Notes: a model not told the origin generated them from the letters alone. DNA of 33,842 bases from an uncultured Mycoplasmatota bacterium (GCA_946497925.1 CAMMMG010000009.1:1-33842), one strand, 5' to 3'. Counted from the first letter of the stretch, positions 1 through 10,255 are shown. Numbers and translations are program-made.

Positions 1-218
<218 letters not shown>

Positions 219-258
219 GTGTCTTTTGTTACAATGATATAAGAAGGGATTGGTTAAA

Positions 259-861
259 ATGCGTATAGGTGTTGATTTAGATGGCGTATTAAACGATGTA
301 GCAGAGTGGCATTTTGCCTGTGGTTCCAAGTTCTGTCTAGAACAAAATATAAACCGAGGCTTTAATCCTAAAGGTTATTATATGGAAGATCAATTCCACT
401 TAACAAGTGAAGAGAACATAGAGTTTTGGCGTCAATATATCTTTGATTTATTAATCGCCATTCCAATAAGACCTTATGCTAGTGAAGTTATTCATAAACT
501 ACGTAAAGATGGACACAAAATAATAATATTATCAGCACGTGATAATCAGTATTTAACTCATCAATATAGTGGTATGATAGATTACTATGTTAAAGCTTGG
601 TTAAATAAGTATAATGTTGAATATGATGAGCTAGTAATTAATACAAGTAATAAAAGAGAAAAATGTCTAAGTATAGGCCTTGACCTAATGATAGAAGATA
701 AAGCTAGTAATGTTGATGATATTTCTAAAATAATCCCAGTTATGGTTTTTGATGCTCCATATAATCAAGATTGTACAGGTAAAAATGTCATAAGAGTTTA
801 TTCTTGGTATCAAATATATCAAGAGATAATAAATAAATTCGCTGCCGTTGAAATAATTTAA
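259..861 (+). CDS. HAD-like / 5'-nucleotidase-type phosphatase
   Basis: MRIGVDLDGVLND motif I (DxDG), LSARD motif, MIEDKASNV motif; ATG at 259 preceded by AAGAAGGGAT (the ORF track start at 250 is a TTG). Confidence 0.7.
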   Translation: MRIGVDLDGVLNDVAEWHFACGSKFCLEQNINRGFNPKGYYMEDQFHLTSEENIEFWRQYIFDLLIAIPIRPYASEVIHKLRKDGHKIIILSARDNQYLTHQYSGMIDYYVKAWLNKYNVEYDELVINTSNKREKCLSIGLDLMIEDKASNVDDISKIIPVMVFDAPYNQDCTGKNVIRVYSWYQIYQEIINKFAAVEII

Positions 862-876
862 TAAGAAGGTGATAAA

Positions 877-1062
877 ATGGGTAAACTTAATAATAGAGGT
901 TTTGGTATGAGTACAATGCTAATATTTATAGGAATATTTGTTGTTGTACTTATCGCTGTTATGGTTTTAGCCTACAATAATGGAATAGAAAAAGATTCCC
1001 CAGTAAAAACTGTAGAAAAAGAAGATGGTATGTTTGTACCAAGTGAAGAAGAGGAGGAATAA
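877..1062 (+). CDS. Small single-pass membrane protein with prepilin-like N-terminus and acidic tail
   Basis: 61 aa; [29 protein letters not shown] hydrophobic segment; RBS AGAAGGTGATAAAATG. Confidence 0.65.
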   Translation: MGKLNNRGFGMSTMLIFIGIFVVVLIAVMVLAYNNGIEKDSPVKTVEKEDGMFVPSEEEEE

Positions 1063-1066
1063 GAAT

Positions 1067-2071
1067 ATGAAAAAAGTTGCAATTAATGGGTTTGGAAGAA
1101 TAGGAAGGTTGGCATTTAGATTATTAGATGAAGATCCAGAAATGGAAGTAGTAGCTATTAATGATTTAACAGATGCAGAACAACTTGCTTACTTACTTAA
1201 ATATGATACTTCACACAGAAGATATAAAGAAAATGAAATATCTTTTGAAGGAGATAATATTGTTGTAGGAGATAAGAAAATTAAAGTATATGCAGAAACA
1301 GATCCTAATCTATTACCATGGAAAGATTTAGATATTGATATTGTCCTAGAATGTACTGGTAAATTTACAAGTGATGAGAAAGCAATGGCTCATATTAATG
1401 CTGGTGCTAAAAAAGTTATTATATCTGCACCTGCTAAAGGAGATGTTAAAACTATTGTTTATAATGTTAATCATGATATATTAGATGGAAGCGAGAAGAT
1501 TATCTCTGCTGCTAGTTGTACTACTAACTGTCTAGCACCTGTTTTAAAAGTATTAGATGATAACTTTGGTATTAAACAAGGATATATGACAACAGTACAC
1601 GCTTACACAAATGACCAAGCTACACTAGATGTCGCTCATAAAAAAGGAATAAAAGCACGCCGTGGTAGAGCAAGTGCTGCTAATATCGTTCCAGCATCAA
1701 CTGGAGCAGCTTCTGCTATCGGTAAAGTATTACCTAACCTTGAAGGAAAGATGGAAGGAGCAGCCATGAGAGTTCCTGTAACTACAGGTTCAGTTGTTGA
1801 TTTAGTATTAAAACTTAATAAAAATACTACAGTTGAAGAAATCAATGAAACTCTTAAAAACAATACTAATGAAACTCTAGGATATACAACTGACCCAATC
1901 GTATCAAGTGATACAATAGGAATGCACTATGGTAGTTTAGTTGATAGTCTATTAACATCAATTAGTGAAGTAGATGGAGAACAACTAGTTAAGGTAGTAG
2001 CTTGGTATGATAATGAAATGAGTTATACTGCACAGTATGTTAGAGTAGCAAAATACGTTGCAAATCTATAA
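1067..2071 (+). CDS. gapA: Glyceraldehyde-3-phosphate dehydrogenase, type I
   Basis: [12 protein letters not shown], active-site [22 protein letters not shown]; start at MKKVAING after AGAGGAGGAAT. Confidence 0.97.
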   Translation: MKKVAINGFGRIGRLAFRLLDEDPEMEVVAINDLTDAEQLAYLLKYDTSHRRYKENEISFEGDNIVVGDKKIKVYAETDPNLLPWKDLDIDIVLECTGKFTSDEKAMAHINAGAKKVIISAPAKGDVKTIVYNVNHDILDGSEKIISAASCTTNCLAPVLKVLDDNFGIKQGYMTTVHAYTNDQATLDVAHKKGIKARRGRASAANIVPASTGAASAIGKVLPNLEGKMEGAAMRVPVTTGSVVDLVLKLNKNTTVEEINETLKNNTNETLGYTTDPIVSSDTIGMHYGSLVDSLLTSISEVDGEQLVKVVAWYDNEMSYTAQYVRVAKYVANL

Positions 2072-2090
2072 GAGCATGAAGCTCTTTTTC
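2070..2090 (+). terminator. Terminator after gapA
   Basis: AAGAGC-ATGAA-GCTCTT followed by TTTCTTTT. Confidence 0.7.
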
Positions 2091-2127
2091 TTTTGACATT
2101 ACAATACTGTTATAAATGTAAGAAACA

Positions 2128-2156
2128 TTGAAAAAAAACAAGAAAAATACTACAAT
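2128..2156 (+). promoter_or_regulatory. SigA-type promoter for pgk
   Basis: TTGAAA (2128-2133), 17-bp spacer, TACAAT (2151-2156). Confidence 0.6.
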
Positions 2157-2177
2157 ATTATTAGGAGGATTATATAT

Positions 2178-3356
2178 ATGAAGAAAACAGTAAAAGATTT
2201 AAATATTGATAATAAAAAGGTAATAATTAGATGTGATTTTAATGTACCTATAAAAGAAGGAAAGATTACTGATGACACAAGAATAGTAAAGAGCCTACCT
2301 ACTATTAAATATTGCCTAGAACATAATGCTAAAATAATTTTAATGTCTCACTTAGGACGTGTAAAAACAGAAGAAGATAAAACTAAGAATGATTTGAGTG
2401 TTGTTGCAACAAGACTTAGTGAACTATTAGATAAAAATGTAACTTTTGTAAATTCTACAAGAGGAGAAGAACTAGAACAAGCTACTTCTAATATGAAAGA
2501 TGGAGATATTGTTCTAATGCAAAATACTCGTTATGAAGATTTAGATGACAAAAAAGAAAGTAGCTGTGATATGGAACTTGCTAAATACTGGGCAAGTTTA
2601 GGAGATATCTTTATTAATGATGCCTTTGGTACTCTACATCGTGCTCATGCTTCAAATGTAGGTATAAGTACTTACTTACCAAGTTGTGTAGGACTACTTG
2701 TAGAAAAAGAGTTAAATGCTTTATCTTACCTTTTTAATCCTGATAGACCATTTATGATAATATTAGGAGGTGCTAAAGTAAGTGATAAGATAGGACTAAT
2801 TGAAAATTTACTTCCTAAATGTGATAAGATTCTAATTGGTGGAGGTATGGCTTTTACTTTCTTAAAAGCAGAAGGTTATAATATCGGTAACTCTCTATTA
2901 GATGAAGAGTCACTTGATTTTTGTAAAAAAATATTAAAAGAAAATGAAGATAAAATAATATTACCAGTAGATGTAGTTTGTAATGATAAATATGAGGATA
3001 CTGAAGGAACTGTTAAAGATATAACAGAACTAACTGATAGTGAAATGGGCTTAGATATTGGTCCTAATACTGTTAATATCTTTAAAAATAATTTAAGTAA
3101 TGCTAAAACAGTTATGTGGAATGGACCACTAGGTGTTTATGAATTTAAAAATTATGTAAAAGGAACAAATGATGTATTAACTTACTTAACAGAAATTAAT
3201 GCTAAAACAGTACTTGGTGGAGGAGATATAGTTGCCGCTGCCTCATCTTGTAATGTAACCGATAAACTATATCATATCTCAACAGGTGGAGGAGCAACCC
3301 TAGAATATTTAGAAGGAAAAGAATTACCAGGACTAAAAAATATTCCTGAAAAATAA
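2178..3356 (+). CDS. pgk: Phosphoglycerate kinase
   Basis: IIRCDFNVPIKEGKI, GGAKVSDKI, MWNGPLGVYEF, HISTGGGATLEYLEGKELPG. Confidence 0.97.
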   Translation: MKKTVKDLNIDNKKVIIRCDFNVPIKEGKITDDTRIVKSLPTIKYCLEHNAKIILMSHLGRVKTEEDKTKNDLSVVATRLSELLDKNVTFVNSTRGEELEQATSNMKDGDIVLMQNTRYEDLDDKKESSCDMELAKYWASLGDIFINDAFGTLHRAHASNVGISTYLPSCVGLLVEKELNALSYLFNPDRPFMIILGGAKVSDKIGLIENLLPKCDKILIGGGMAFTFLKAEGYNIGNSLLDEESLDFCKKILKENEDKIILPVDVVCNDKYEDTEGTVKDITELTDSEMGLDIGPNTVNIFKNNLSNAKTVMWNGPLGVYEFKNYVKGTNDVLTYLTEINAKTVLGGGDIVAAASSCNVTDKLYHISTGGGATLEYLEGKELPGLKNIPEK

Positions 3357-3380
3357 ACTATTACTAAAGGAGGGAGATTT

Positions 3381-4646
3381 ATGACTGGAATGCATATAGG
3401 TCTATTTACAGATGCTTATGTACCTTCTGTTAATGGAGTAGTAACTAGTGTTGAAACACTAAAAAAAGCTCTTGAACAGAAAGGTCATACAGTCTACATA
3501 GTTACCGTAGGACAAGATAGTAAGACCTATGACTATAATGAAAAAGAAAGAATACTAAAAATTCCAGGTATTCCTTTAGGAATTTATGATTATAGAATGT
3601 CTAGCATCTATCCTTTAAAAGTAATTAATCTAATTAAATCTTGGAACTTAAATTTAATTCATTCTCACACTGAACTTAGTATGGGAATATTTGCAAGACT
3701 ATTCGCTAAACAATATAATATACCGTTAGTACACACTTATCATACAATGTATAAAGACTATACTTGGTATGTTTCAAGAAATATTAAATTCTTTGATATG
3801 GGATGTAAAAAAGCCGTTGAATATATAAGTAAATTCTATTGTGATAACACAGCAGATGCTTTTATAGTTCCCACTGTAAAGACATACCATTTGTTTAGAG
3901 ATGAATATCATTATGATAAAGATATATATATCGTTCCTACTGGAGTAGATGCTAGAAGATTTTATAAAGTAAATAGTGATAAATTAAAAGTATTAAAATT
4001 AAGACATGAGTTAGGCTACAAAAGAAAAGACTTTGTTATGTTATTTGTAGGAAGACTTGCTCAAGAGAAAAATGTACCATTTCTTTTTGATGTTATAGAA
4101 AAGACTAAAAATAAGAATATCAAACTACTAATAGTAGGTTATGGACCAGATGAAGAAAAGTATAAAAAAGAAGTTAAAGAAAGAGGCCTTGAAGATAGAA
4201 TAAAGTTTACAGGTAAAGTTGCCTGGATTGATATGCCAAACTACTATCATGTCTCTAATGCTTTTATAACAGCATCTACTACAGAAACACAGGGGTTAAC
4301 AGTAATAGAAGCCTTAGCAGCATCCTTACCAGTAATCTGTATTGACGATGATGCCTTTAAGAGTGCAGTTGTAGATAACTTTAATGGTCGTATCTTTAAA
4401 GATGAAAAGGAATGTATAGAAATAGTAGAAGAGTTATCTACTAATAAATTAGAACTTGATAATCTAACAGATAAAGCGGAAGGCTCTGTTAAGAAATATT
4501 CACTATCAAGTTTTGCAGACAGTGTATTAGAAGTTTATAAAGTAGCGATTACTAAACATAATAAAAAACAAGCTTTATCCACAAGGATTGTGGAAAAACT
4601 AAAAAACAAATGGAAGGGTGGAAAGAAAAATGAAAGTAGCACTTAA
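3381..4646 (+). CDS. GT4-family glycosyltransferase (1,2-diacylglycerol 3-glucosyltransferase-like)
   Basis: MHIGLFTDAYVPSVNGVVTSVETL N-terminus, FVGRLAQEKNVPFLFDVIE, GLTVIEALAASLPVI. Confidence 0.85.
   Translation: MTGMHIGLFTDAYVPSVNGVVTSVETLKKALEQKGHTVYIVTVGQDSKTYDYNEKERILKIPGIPLGIYDYRMSSIYPLKVINLIKSWNLNLIHSHTELSMGIFARLFAKQYNIPLVHTYHTMYKDYTWYVSRNIKFFDMGCKKAVEYISKFYCDNTADAFIVPTVKTYHLFRDEYHYDKDIYIVPTGVDARRFYKVNSDKLKVLKLRHELGYKRKDFVMLFVGRLAQEKNVPFLFDVIEKTKNKNIKLLIVGYGPDEEKYKKEVKERGLEDRIKFTGKVAWIDMPNYYHVSNAFITASTTETQGLTVIEALAASLPVICIDDDAFKSAVVDNFNGRIFKDEKECIEIVEELSTNKLELDNLTDKAEGSVKKYSLSSFADSVLEVYKVAITKHNKKQALSTRIVEKLKNKWKGGKKNESST
4575..4597. promoter_or_regulatory. Paired inverted DnaA-box-like motif, copy 1
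   Basis: TTATCCACA (4575-4583) - AGGAT - TGTGGAAAA (4589-4597). Confidence 0.55.
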
Positions 4647-5319
4647 TCACAAGAGTAATTTTACTAAAGATGAAATATTAAAGTATTTAGAAGATTATAA
4701 GAGTTTAAATACCTATAATCATGAGATGATTTTAATACCAAGTGTCTGTTACTTACCATTAATACCTGATAATATAACATATGCTTCAGAAGATGTAAGT
4801 AGTAAAACAATGGGAGCATATACAGGAGAAGTTACTGCAAAAGCCATTAAATCATTAGGAGCTACTTACACTTTAATTAATCATAGTGAAAGAACTACTA
4901 AGATGAATGAAAATCTTGATGTGAGTAAACAAAAATTAGAACAAGCTTTCTCTAATGACTTAATACCAATTATCTGTATAGGAGATACTTTAGAAGAACA
5001 TAAAAGAGGTACTTATGTAGAAAAAATAAAAAAAGATATGGATTATCTATTAAGTGATATAGATAAGTCTAAAGACTTTATCATTGCCTATGAACCTATA
5101 TTTGCAATAGGTACAGGTATTGTTCCAACTAATGATGATATTGAAAAAGTAACTACTATGTTAAAAGAAACATATCATAAAAAAGTCTTATATGGTGGTA
5201 GTGCTAATGAAAATAATATTGATGAATTAAAGCAAGTAAAAAATATAGATGGCTTTCTACTAGGAGGAATATCTTTAAAACTTTCTTCTTTACAAGAGTT
5301 TCTTGATAAGTTACAATAG
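4630..5319 (+). CDS. tpiA: Triose-phosphate isomerase (short, divergent)
   Basis: ALNHKSN (Lys), NHSERT (His), AYEPIFAIGTG (Glu), LYGGSANENN; start at 4630 after GGGTGGAAAG. Confidence 0.88.
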   Translation: MKVALNHKSNFTKDEILKYLEDYKSLNTYNHEMILIPSVCYLPLIPDNITYASEDVSSKTMGAYTGEVTAKAIKSLGATYTLINHSERTTKMNENLDVSKQKLEQAFSNDLIPIICIGDTLEEHKRGTYVEKIKKDMDYLLSDIDKSKDFIIAYEPIFAIGTGIVPTNDDIEKVTTMLKETYHKKVLYGGSANENNIDELKQVKNIDGFLLGGISLKLSSLQEFLDKLQ

Positions 5320-5339
5320 TAAGCTAAGGAAGTGATATT

Positions 5340-5858
5340 ATGCCAAATTTAGAAGAATTAATAAAGATAAAGGAAGAAGCCATAAAAAAACGAGAGCAAG
5401 TTTTAGAAATAATAGAAAATAAGATAAAAGAATGTAGTCAACTATATTATGCAGAGTTTATTAATAAAGTAATTATACTGGAAGCAGAGAATAGTATTTT
5501 TAGTGACCTAGATTTTTCGTTTTCTGATGAAAAAATAGTATATTCTGACGATTATAATGGAACTTTTCCACAATGGTGCGAAAGAGTTAGTAATACTACT
5601 ATTCCATCAAAAATCTTAGAACACTATATAAATAATGGTTATTTAAATGGTAATCCTATAATTTGTGTTTCTTCAATAAAATCATCAGATAAAGAAGAAT
5701 ATATGTATATAAAACCTTCTTATATTAAAGAATTAGCAGAACAAGATAAATTTAATTTTGAAGTAGATAAATCAAATGGGATAACAACTTACCATTTAAA
5801 TGCTACCTTACCTAAGTTAGAATTACCTAAACACAAAGTTTTATCTATTAAAGATTAA
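5340..5858 (+). CDS. Hypothetical protein
   Basis: 172-aa ORF with RBS AAGGAAGTGATATTATG, co-directional with tpiA. Confidence 0.7.
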   Translation: MPNLEELIKIKEEAIKKREQVLEIIENKIKECSQLYYAEFINKVIILEAENSIFSDLDFSFSDEKIVYSDDYNGTFPQWCERVSNTTIPSKILEHYINNGYLNGNPIICVSSIKSSDKEEYMYIKPSYIKELAEQDKFNFEVDKSNGITTYHLNATLPKLELPKHKVLSIKD

Positions 5859-5869
5859 AACTTTTTTCT

Positions 5870-5882
5870 TTTTCGACAAAAT
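5870..5882 (-). promoter_or_regulatory. 0A box (Spo0A-binding site) upstream of spo0A
   Basis: Minus strand ATTTTGTCGAAAA contains TGTCGAA (core at 5872-5878). Confidence 0.65.
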
Positions 5883-5960
5883 CTTTCTTTTTTTACTCTA
5901 TCATATTTTTCTTATCTGTTATATAATTAAGATGCGTGGTAGTATATGGAAGGAGAGAAA

Positions 5961-6737
5961 ATGAAAAAGACCAACGTATTAATGATTGATGATAATATTG
6001 AACTAGTTAAAATGGTGAAGGAGTACTTTAAAGATAATAAAGAAATAGAAGTTACTTTAACTGCGAATGATGGAGTAGAAGGATTAAACTTAATAGAAAA
6101 TAATCAAGAGGATTATGATGTAATTGTTCTTGACCTAATTATGCCTAATAAAGATGGTATGAGTGTTCTAAAAGATATGAAAGAAAAAAGACTAGATAAG
6201 AAAGTAATAGTTTTAACATCATTTAATACTCAAGAAGTTATAAGAGAAGCTAGTGAATTAGGTATTAGTTACTTCATATTAAAACCTTTTGAATTAACAG
6301 AACTAGAGAAAAGAATATTAGAGTGTAGTAGTAAGAATGATTATGATAAGAAAACTATCGATATGAAATATAATAACTTACAAGTATCAATAACAAAGAT
6401 ATTACATGAGTTAGGTGTACCATCTCATATTAAAGGATATCAATATATAAGAGAAGGTATAACAGTCCTTTACGAACATCCTGAAGTAATAGGTGGAATT
6501 ACTAAAGAACTATATCCTGATATAGCAGAGAAATTTGATACAACAGTCTCTCGAGTAGAACGTGCTATAAGACATGCTATTGAAGTAAGTTGGAATAGAG
6601 GTAATTGGCAGTTAATGGAAGAAATATTTGGACATAGCGTTGATATCGATAAAGCAAAACCAACTAATTCAGAATTTATTGTCACAGTCGCAGATAAACT
6701 TCGTCTTGAATTTCATCAAGATGCAATTAGGCAGTAA
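5961..6737 (+). CDS. spo0A: Sporulation transcription factor Spo0A
   Basis: Receiver: [26 protein letters not shown]; effector: [60 protein letters not shown]. Confidence 0.96.
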   Translation: MKKTNVLMIDDNIELVKMVKEYFKDNKEIEVTLTANDGVEGLNLIENNQEDYDVIVLDLIMPNKDGMSVLKDMKEKRLDKKVIVLTSFNTQEVIREASELGISYFILKPFELTELEKRILECSSKNDYDKKTIDMKYNNLQVSITKILHELGVPSHIKGYQYIREGITVLYEHPEVIGGITKELYPDIAEKFDTTVSRVERAIRHAIEVSWNRGNWQLMEEIFGHSVDIDKAKPTNSEFIVTVADKLRLEFHQDAIRQ

Positions 6738-6747
6738 TAATATTATT

Positions 6748-6772
6748 AAGACGAGCAGTAGTAGTCTTTTTA
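6748..6772 (+). terminator. Weak terminator after spo0A
   Basis: AAGAC (6748-6752) / GTCTT (6764-6768) followed by T-rich tract. Confidence 0.45.
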
Positions 6773-6785
6773 TTTTGCAAAAATA

Positions 6786-6814
6786 TTGACTAAACAAAAG
6801 AATAAATATATACT
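6786..6814 (+). promoter_or_regulatory. SigA-type promoter
   Basis: TTGACT (6786-6791), 17 bp, TATACT (6809-6814). Confidence 0.65.
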
Positions 6815-6847
6815 TATATTAGAAGATGTGGGAGGTGACTACACTAA

Positions 6848-8125
6848 ATGGAACGAAAAATTAATAAATTTTTATTGAAATGGAAAACAGACTTAATAAG
6901 AAAACCATTATTAATCATTGGAACAAGACAAGTAGGTAAGACTTATACAGCCTTAGACTTTGGTAAACAAAACTATCAGTATGTCGCTTACTTTAATACT
7001 GACCATAATACTATTTTAAAAGACTTGTTTAAAAAAGAAAGATCTATTACAAGACTAGCAGAAGCGTTAAGTATAATATCAGAAGTTCCTATAGTTAAAA
7101 ATGATACCTTAATAATCTTTGATAATGTTACAGATGAAGAGATAATTAAAGGAATAAAACTATTTGGTTATGATAAGAATGATTATCATGTTATCGCTAT
7201 TACAGCAAGTAGAGATTCTCTATTAAAGTTTAGAGGAGAAGAATTTCAATATAAAATAATGACAGAAATTGACTATGAAGAATTCTTGTGGGCTATTGGA
7301 GAAAAAGAAACAGCAGATAAAATAAGATATGCTTATGATAATCATAGAAGTTGTAGTGTTCATACTAAAGCTTTAGATTTCTTTTATGACTATTTAATAA
7401 CAGGAGGACTTCCTGAAGTAGTAGAAGCATTTGCTAATAAAAAACATTATGGTTATTTAGATAGTATTATGGAAAGAGTCTTTGATATTAATAAAAGTGA
7501 ACTACTAAACAGTAAAAACTTAATAGATATAGAACGTGGTATCGAAGTAATGGAAAGTATTCCTAAACAATTAGAAAAAGAAAATAAAAAGTTCCAATAT
7601 GGTGTTTTAGGTTATGGTAGACGTGCTAAAGAGTATGAAAACTCTATTAATTATTTAGTAACTAATCAATTAGTCTATCGTTCATATAAAATAAGGGTAG
7701 CAAAGTCTCCTTTATCTAGTTGTAGAGAACTTGATAGTTTTAAACTATATCTACCAGATGATGGACTTTTAAGTATGAGATATAACTTAACTAAAGATAG
7801 ACTAAGAGTAGATGATAATATTAAACAAGCCCTATATGAAAATCATATCGCTCATACTTTAGTAGAAGCAGGTTATTCCCTATATTATTATCAGTCAGAA
7901 GGAAAAGCAGAAGTAAACTTTGTTATTCAAAATAGAATGGGTAAGATTATTCCTATAGAACTTGCCACTAAACAAGGTTCTAAAGTAAAGAGCCTATCAG
8001 TCTTTATGAAAAAATATATTGTAACAGATGCCTATCGTATTACTGAGAATAATTTTTCAACAAAGAAAAATGTTAGGTACTTACCTATATATGCTATATT
8101 CTGTTTAAATGAACAATTATATTAA
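6848..8125 (+). CDS. ATP-binding protein, AAA/DUF4143 family
   Basis: Walker A GTRQVGKTYTA, LIIFDNV, C-terminal nuclease-like region ...YYYQSEGKAEVNFVIQNRMGKIIPIELA. Confidence 0.85.
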   Translation: MERKINKFLLKWKTDLIRKPLLIIGTRQVGKTYTALDFGKQNYQYVAYFNTDHNTILKDLFKKERSITRLAEALSIISEVPIVKNDTLIIFDNVTDEEIIKGIKLFGYDKNDYHVIAITASRDSLLKFRGEEFQYKIMTEIDYEEFLWAIGEKETADKIRYAYDNHRSCSVHTKALDFFYDYLITGGLPEVVEAFANKKHYGYLDSIMERVFDINKSELLNSKNLIDIERGIEVMESIPKQLEKENKKFQYGVLGYGRRAKEYENSINYLVTNQLVYRSYKIRVAKSPLSSCRELDSFKLYLPDDGLLSMRYNLTKDRLRVDDNIKQALYENHIAHTLVEAGYSLYYYQSEGKAEVNFVIQNRMGKIIPIELATKQGSKVKSLSVFMKKYIVTDAYRITENNFSTKKNVRYLPIYAIFCLNEQLY

Positions 8126-8137
8126 GGAGAGTGAACA

Positions 8138-9634
8138 ATGCAAAAAGTATTATTAACAATTATAGATGGCTTTGGATATAGAGAAGAAAAGAAAGGTAAT
8201 GCTATAATCACAGCTAACCCAGAAAATATTATAAATTTATGGAAAGAATATCCTCATACTACTTTGGAAGCAAGTGGTGAAGCAGTTGGACTTCCAGCTG
8301 GACAAATGGGTAATAGTGAAGTAGGACATTTAAATATAGGGGCAGGACGTGTTGTAGACCAACCTCTTATGCAAATTAATCATGCTATAGAAGATGGCAG
8401 TTTCTTTAAAAATGAAGTTTTACTAGATATAATTAATCACTGTAAAGAAAATAATTCAGCCCTACATTTATTTGGACTATTAAGTGATGGAGGAGTTCAT
8501 TCACATATTAATCACTTCTTTGCAATGTTAGACCTATGTAAAAAAGAAAATTTTCATAATGTCTATGTTCATGCTTTCCTAGATGGTAGAGATACCCTTC
8601 CAGATGTCGCTCTTAAATTTCTAGATGAATTGAATGATAAACTTAATGAACTAGGCTTTGGTAAACTAGCAGATATTTCAGGAAGATATTATTCTATGGA
8701 TAGAGAAAGAATGTGGAATGTTACTAAGAAATATTATGATTTATTAGTACATGGAGATGGACCAAAAATAGATTCATATAAAAATTATATAGAAGACTCT
8801 TATAAACAAAATATTATGGATGAATTCATTGTACCTGCTAAATTAATAGATGATGGAACTTTAAAAGAAAATGATGGTATGGTAATGCTTAACTTTAGAC
8901 CAGATCGTATTACTCAAACATTCACTGCTATAACTAATAAAGACTTCAAAGAGTTTCCAAGAGTAGATTTTAAAAATGTAAAACTAGTTACTATGATGAC
9001 TCCAGAACATACAGTTATTGCAACTCCTGCTTTTCCACCAATGCATCTAACTAATACCTTAGGAGAATATGCTGCATCAAAAGGATTAAAGATTCTAAGA
9101 ATAGCAGAAGCTAGTAAATATCCTCATGTTACTTACTTCTTTGATGGAGGAGAAGAAAAAGATATTCCTAATACAGATAAAATAATTATTCCAAGAAAAG
9201 ATGTAGCAACTTATGATATGTATCCTGCTATGAGTGCTTATGAAGTAACAGATAAACTAATAGAAGTTATGGATAAATATGATTTAATCATTTTAAACTT
9301 TGCTAACTGTGATATGGTAGGACATACTGGTAAATTTGATAAGGTTGTAAAAGCCGTAAAAGCTGTTAATGAAAATGTGGGAAGACTATATGAAGCAAGT
9401 AAGGAAAAAGAATTTACTATGTTTATAACAGCAGACCATGGTAACTCTGAAATCATGGAAGATGATAAGGGAGAAGTTATAACTGCCCATACAACTAGCC
9501 CTGTACCATTTATTATTACAGACCATAATATAAAAGAAATTAAAACAGGTAAATTAGGAGATATCGCTCCAACAATACTAAAATATATGGATATAGAAAA
9601 ACCAGATGAAATGACTGGTAATAACTTGATTTAA
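8138..9634 (+). CDS. gpmI: 2,3-bisphosphoglycerate-independent phosphoglycerate mutase
   Basis: TIIDGFGYREE, GQMGNSEVGHLNIGAGRVV, HAFLDGRDTLP, FITADHGNSE. Confidence 0.97.
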   Translation: MQKVLLTIIDGFGYREEKKGNAIITANPENIINLWKEYPHTTLEASGEAVGLPAGQMGNSEVGHLNIGAGRVVDQPLMQINHAIEDGSFFKNEVLLDIINHCKENNSALHLFGLLSDGGVHSHINHFFAMLDLCKKENFHNVYVHAFLDGRDTLPDVALKFLDELNDKLNELGFGKLADISGRYYSMDRERMWNVTKKYYDLLVHGDGPKIDSYKNYIEDSYKQNIMDEFIVPAKLIDDGTLKENDGMVMLNFRPDRITQTFTAITNKDFKEFPRVDFKNVKLVTMMTPEHTVIATPAFPPMHLTNTLGEYAASKGLKILRIAEASKYPHVTYFFDGGEEKDIPNTDKIIIPRKDVATYDMYPAMSAYEVTDKLIEVMDKYDLIILNFANCDMVGHTGKFDKVVKAVKAVNENVGRLYEASKEKEFTMFITADHGNSEIMEDDKGEVITAHTTSPVPFIITDHNIKEIKTGKLGDIAPTILKYMDIEKPDEMTGNNLI

Positions 9635-9674
9635 ATGGTTAGATGAGCTATCCTATAAGTAGGAGGGTTTAATT

Positions 9675-10181
9675 ATGACAGATGAAGAACTAAAATCATA
9701 TGAAGATAAGTTATTAGAGTTAAAAGTAAGTTTTGAAGACTTAAACAGACAAAGAAAAAAATTACTTGAAGATGATAATGTGAAAAAATACATACGTATA
9801 GAAAAAGAATATCGTAAATCTATTAAAAAAGAAATAACTTTAGAAAATATAATATTAGAAGAACAACAAAAAAGATGTCCCCATCCAGCTTGGTACTTTG
9901 TGAGTGGTTTTACAGATAGATTCGAAGGCAGAACCTATTGGACTTGTAACTGTGTCGCTTGTGGAAAAAGATTAAAGGAAGTTCGTAGTAGAGATTATCC
10001 GAATGATAGAGTTATATGGGATGAATGTATTATGGGAGATCCTATTAAAAGTGAACTATCTTATAAAGAAGTAAGAGATAAATGGTTTAAATTTATGGAA
10101 GACTTTAAAGAAGAAGATAAATCTATAGAAGAAAAAGGAAGAGCATTTACTAAAATGATGAATCCTAGTAGAGTAAAATAA
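9675..10181 (+). CDS. Hypothetical protein with Cys-rich (possible zinc-ribbon) segment
   Basis: coiled-coil-like N-terminus; CPHPAWYF..WTCNCVACGK; RBS AGGAGGGTTTAATTATG. Confidence 0.7.
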   Translation: MTDEELKSYEDKLLELKVSFEDLNRQRKKLLEDDNVKKYIRIEKEYRKSIKKEITLENIILEEQQKRCPHPAWYFVSGFTDRFEGRTYWTCNCVACGKRLKEVRSRDYPNDRVIWDECIMGDPIKSELSYKEVRDKWFKFMEDFKEEDKSIEEKGRAFTKMMNPSRVK

Positions 10182-10203
10182 CCAGCAATGGTTATTTTTT
10201 TCT
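10177..10203 (+). terminator. Rho-independent terminator
   Basis: AATAACCA-GCAA-TGGTTATT followed by T-rich tract. Confidence 0.85.
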
Positions 10204-10255
10204 CTTTCAAATAGAACTAACGTATTATATAATAGAGTAAAGAGGAGGGATAACT

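Noticed and set aside
5564-5572. Single TTTTCCACA DnaA-box match in the 5340-5858 gene
   Set aside because: No inverted partner at the 5-nt spacing; a single relaxed match is expected by chance in AT-rich DNA.
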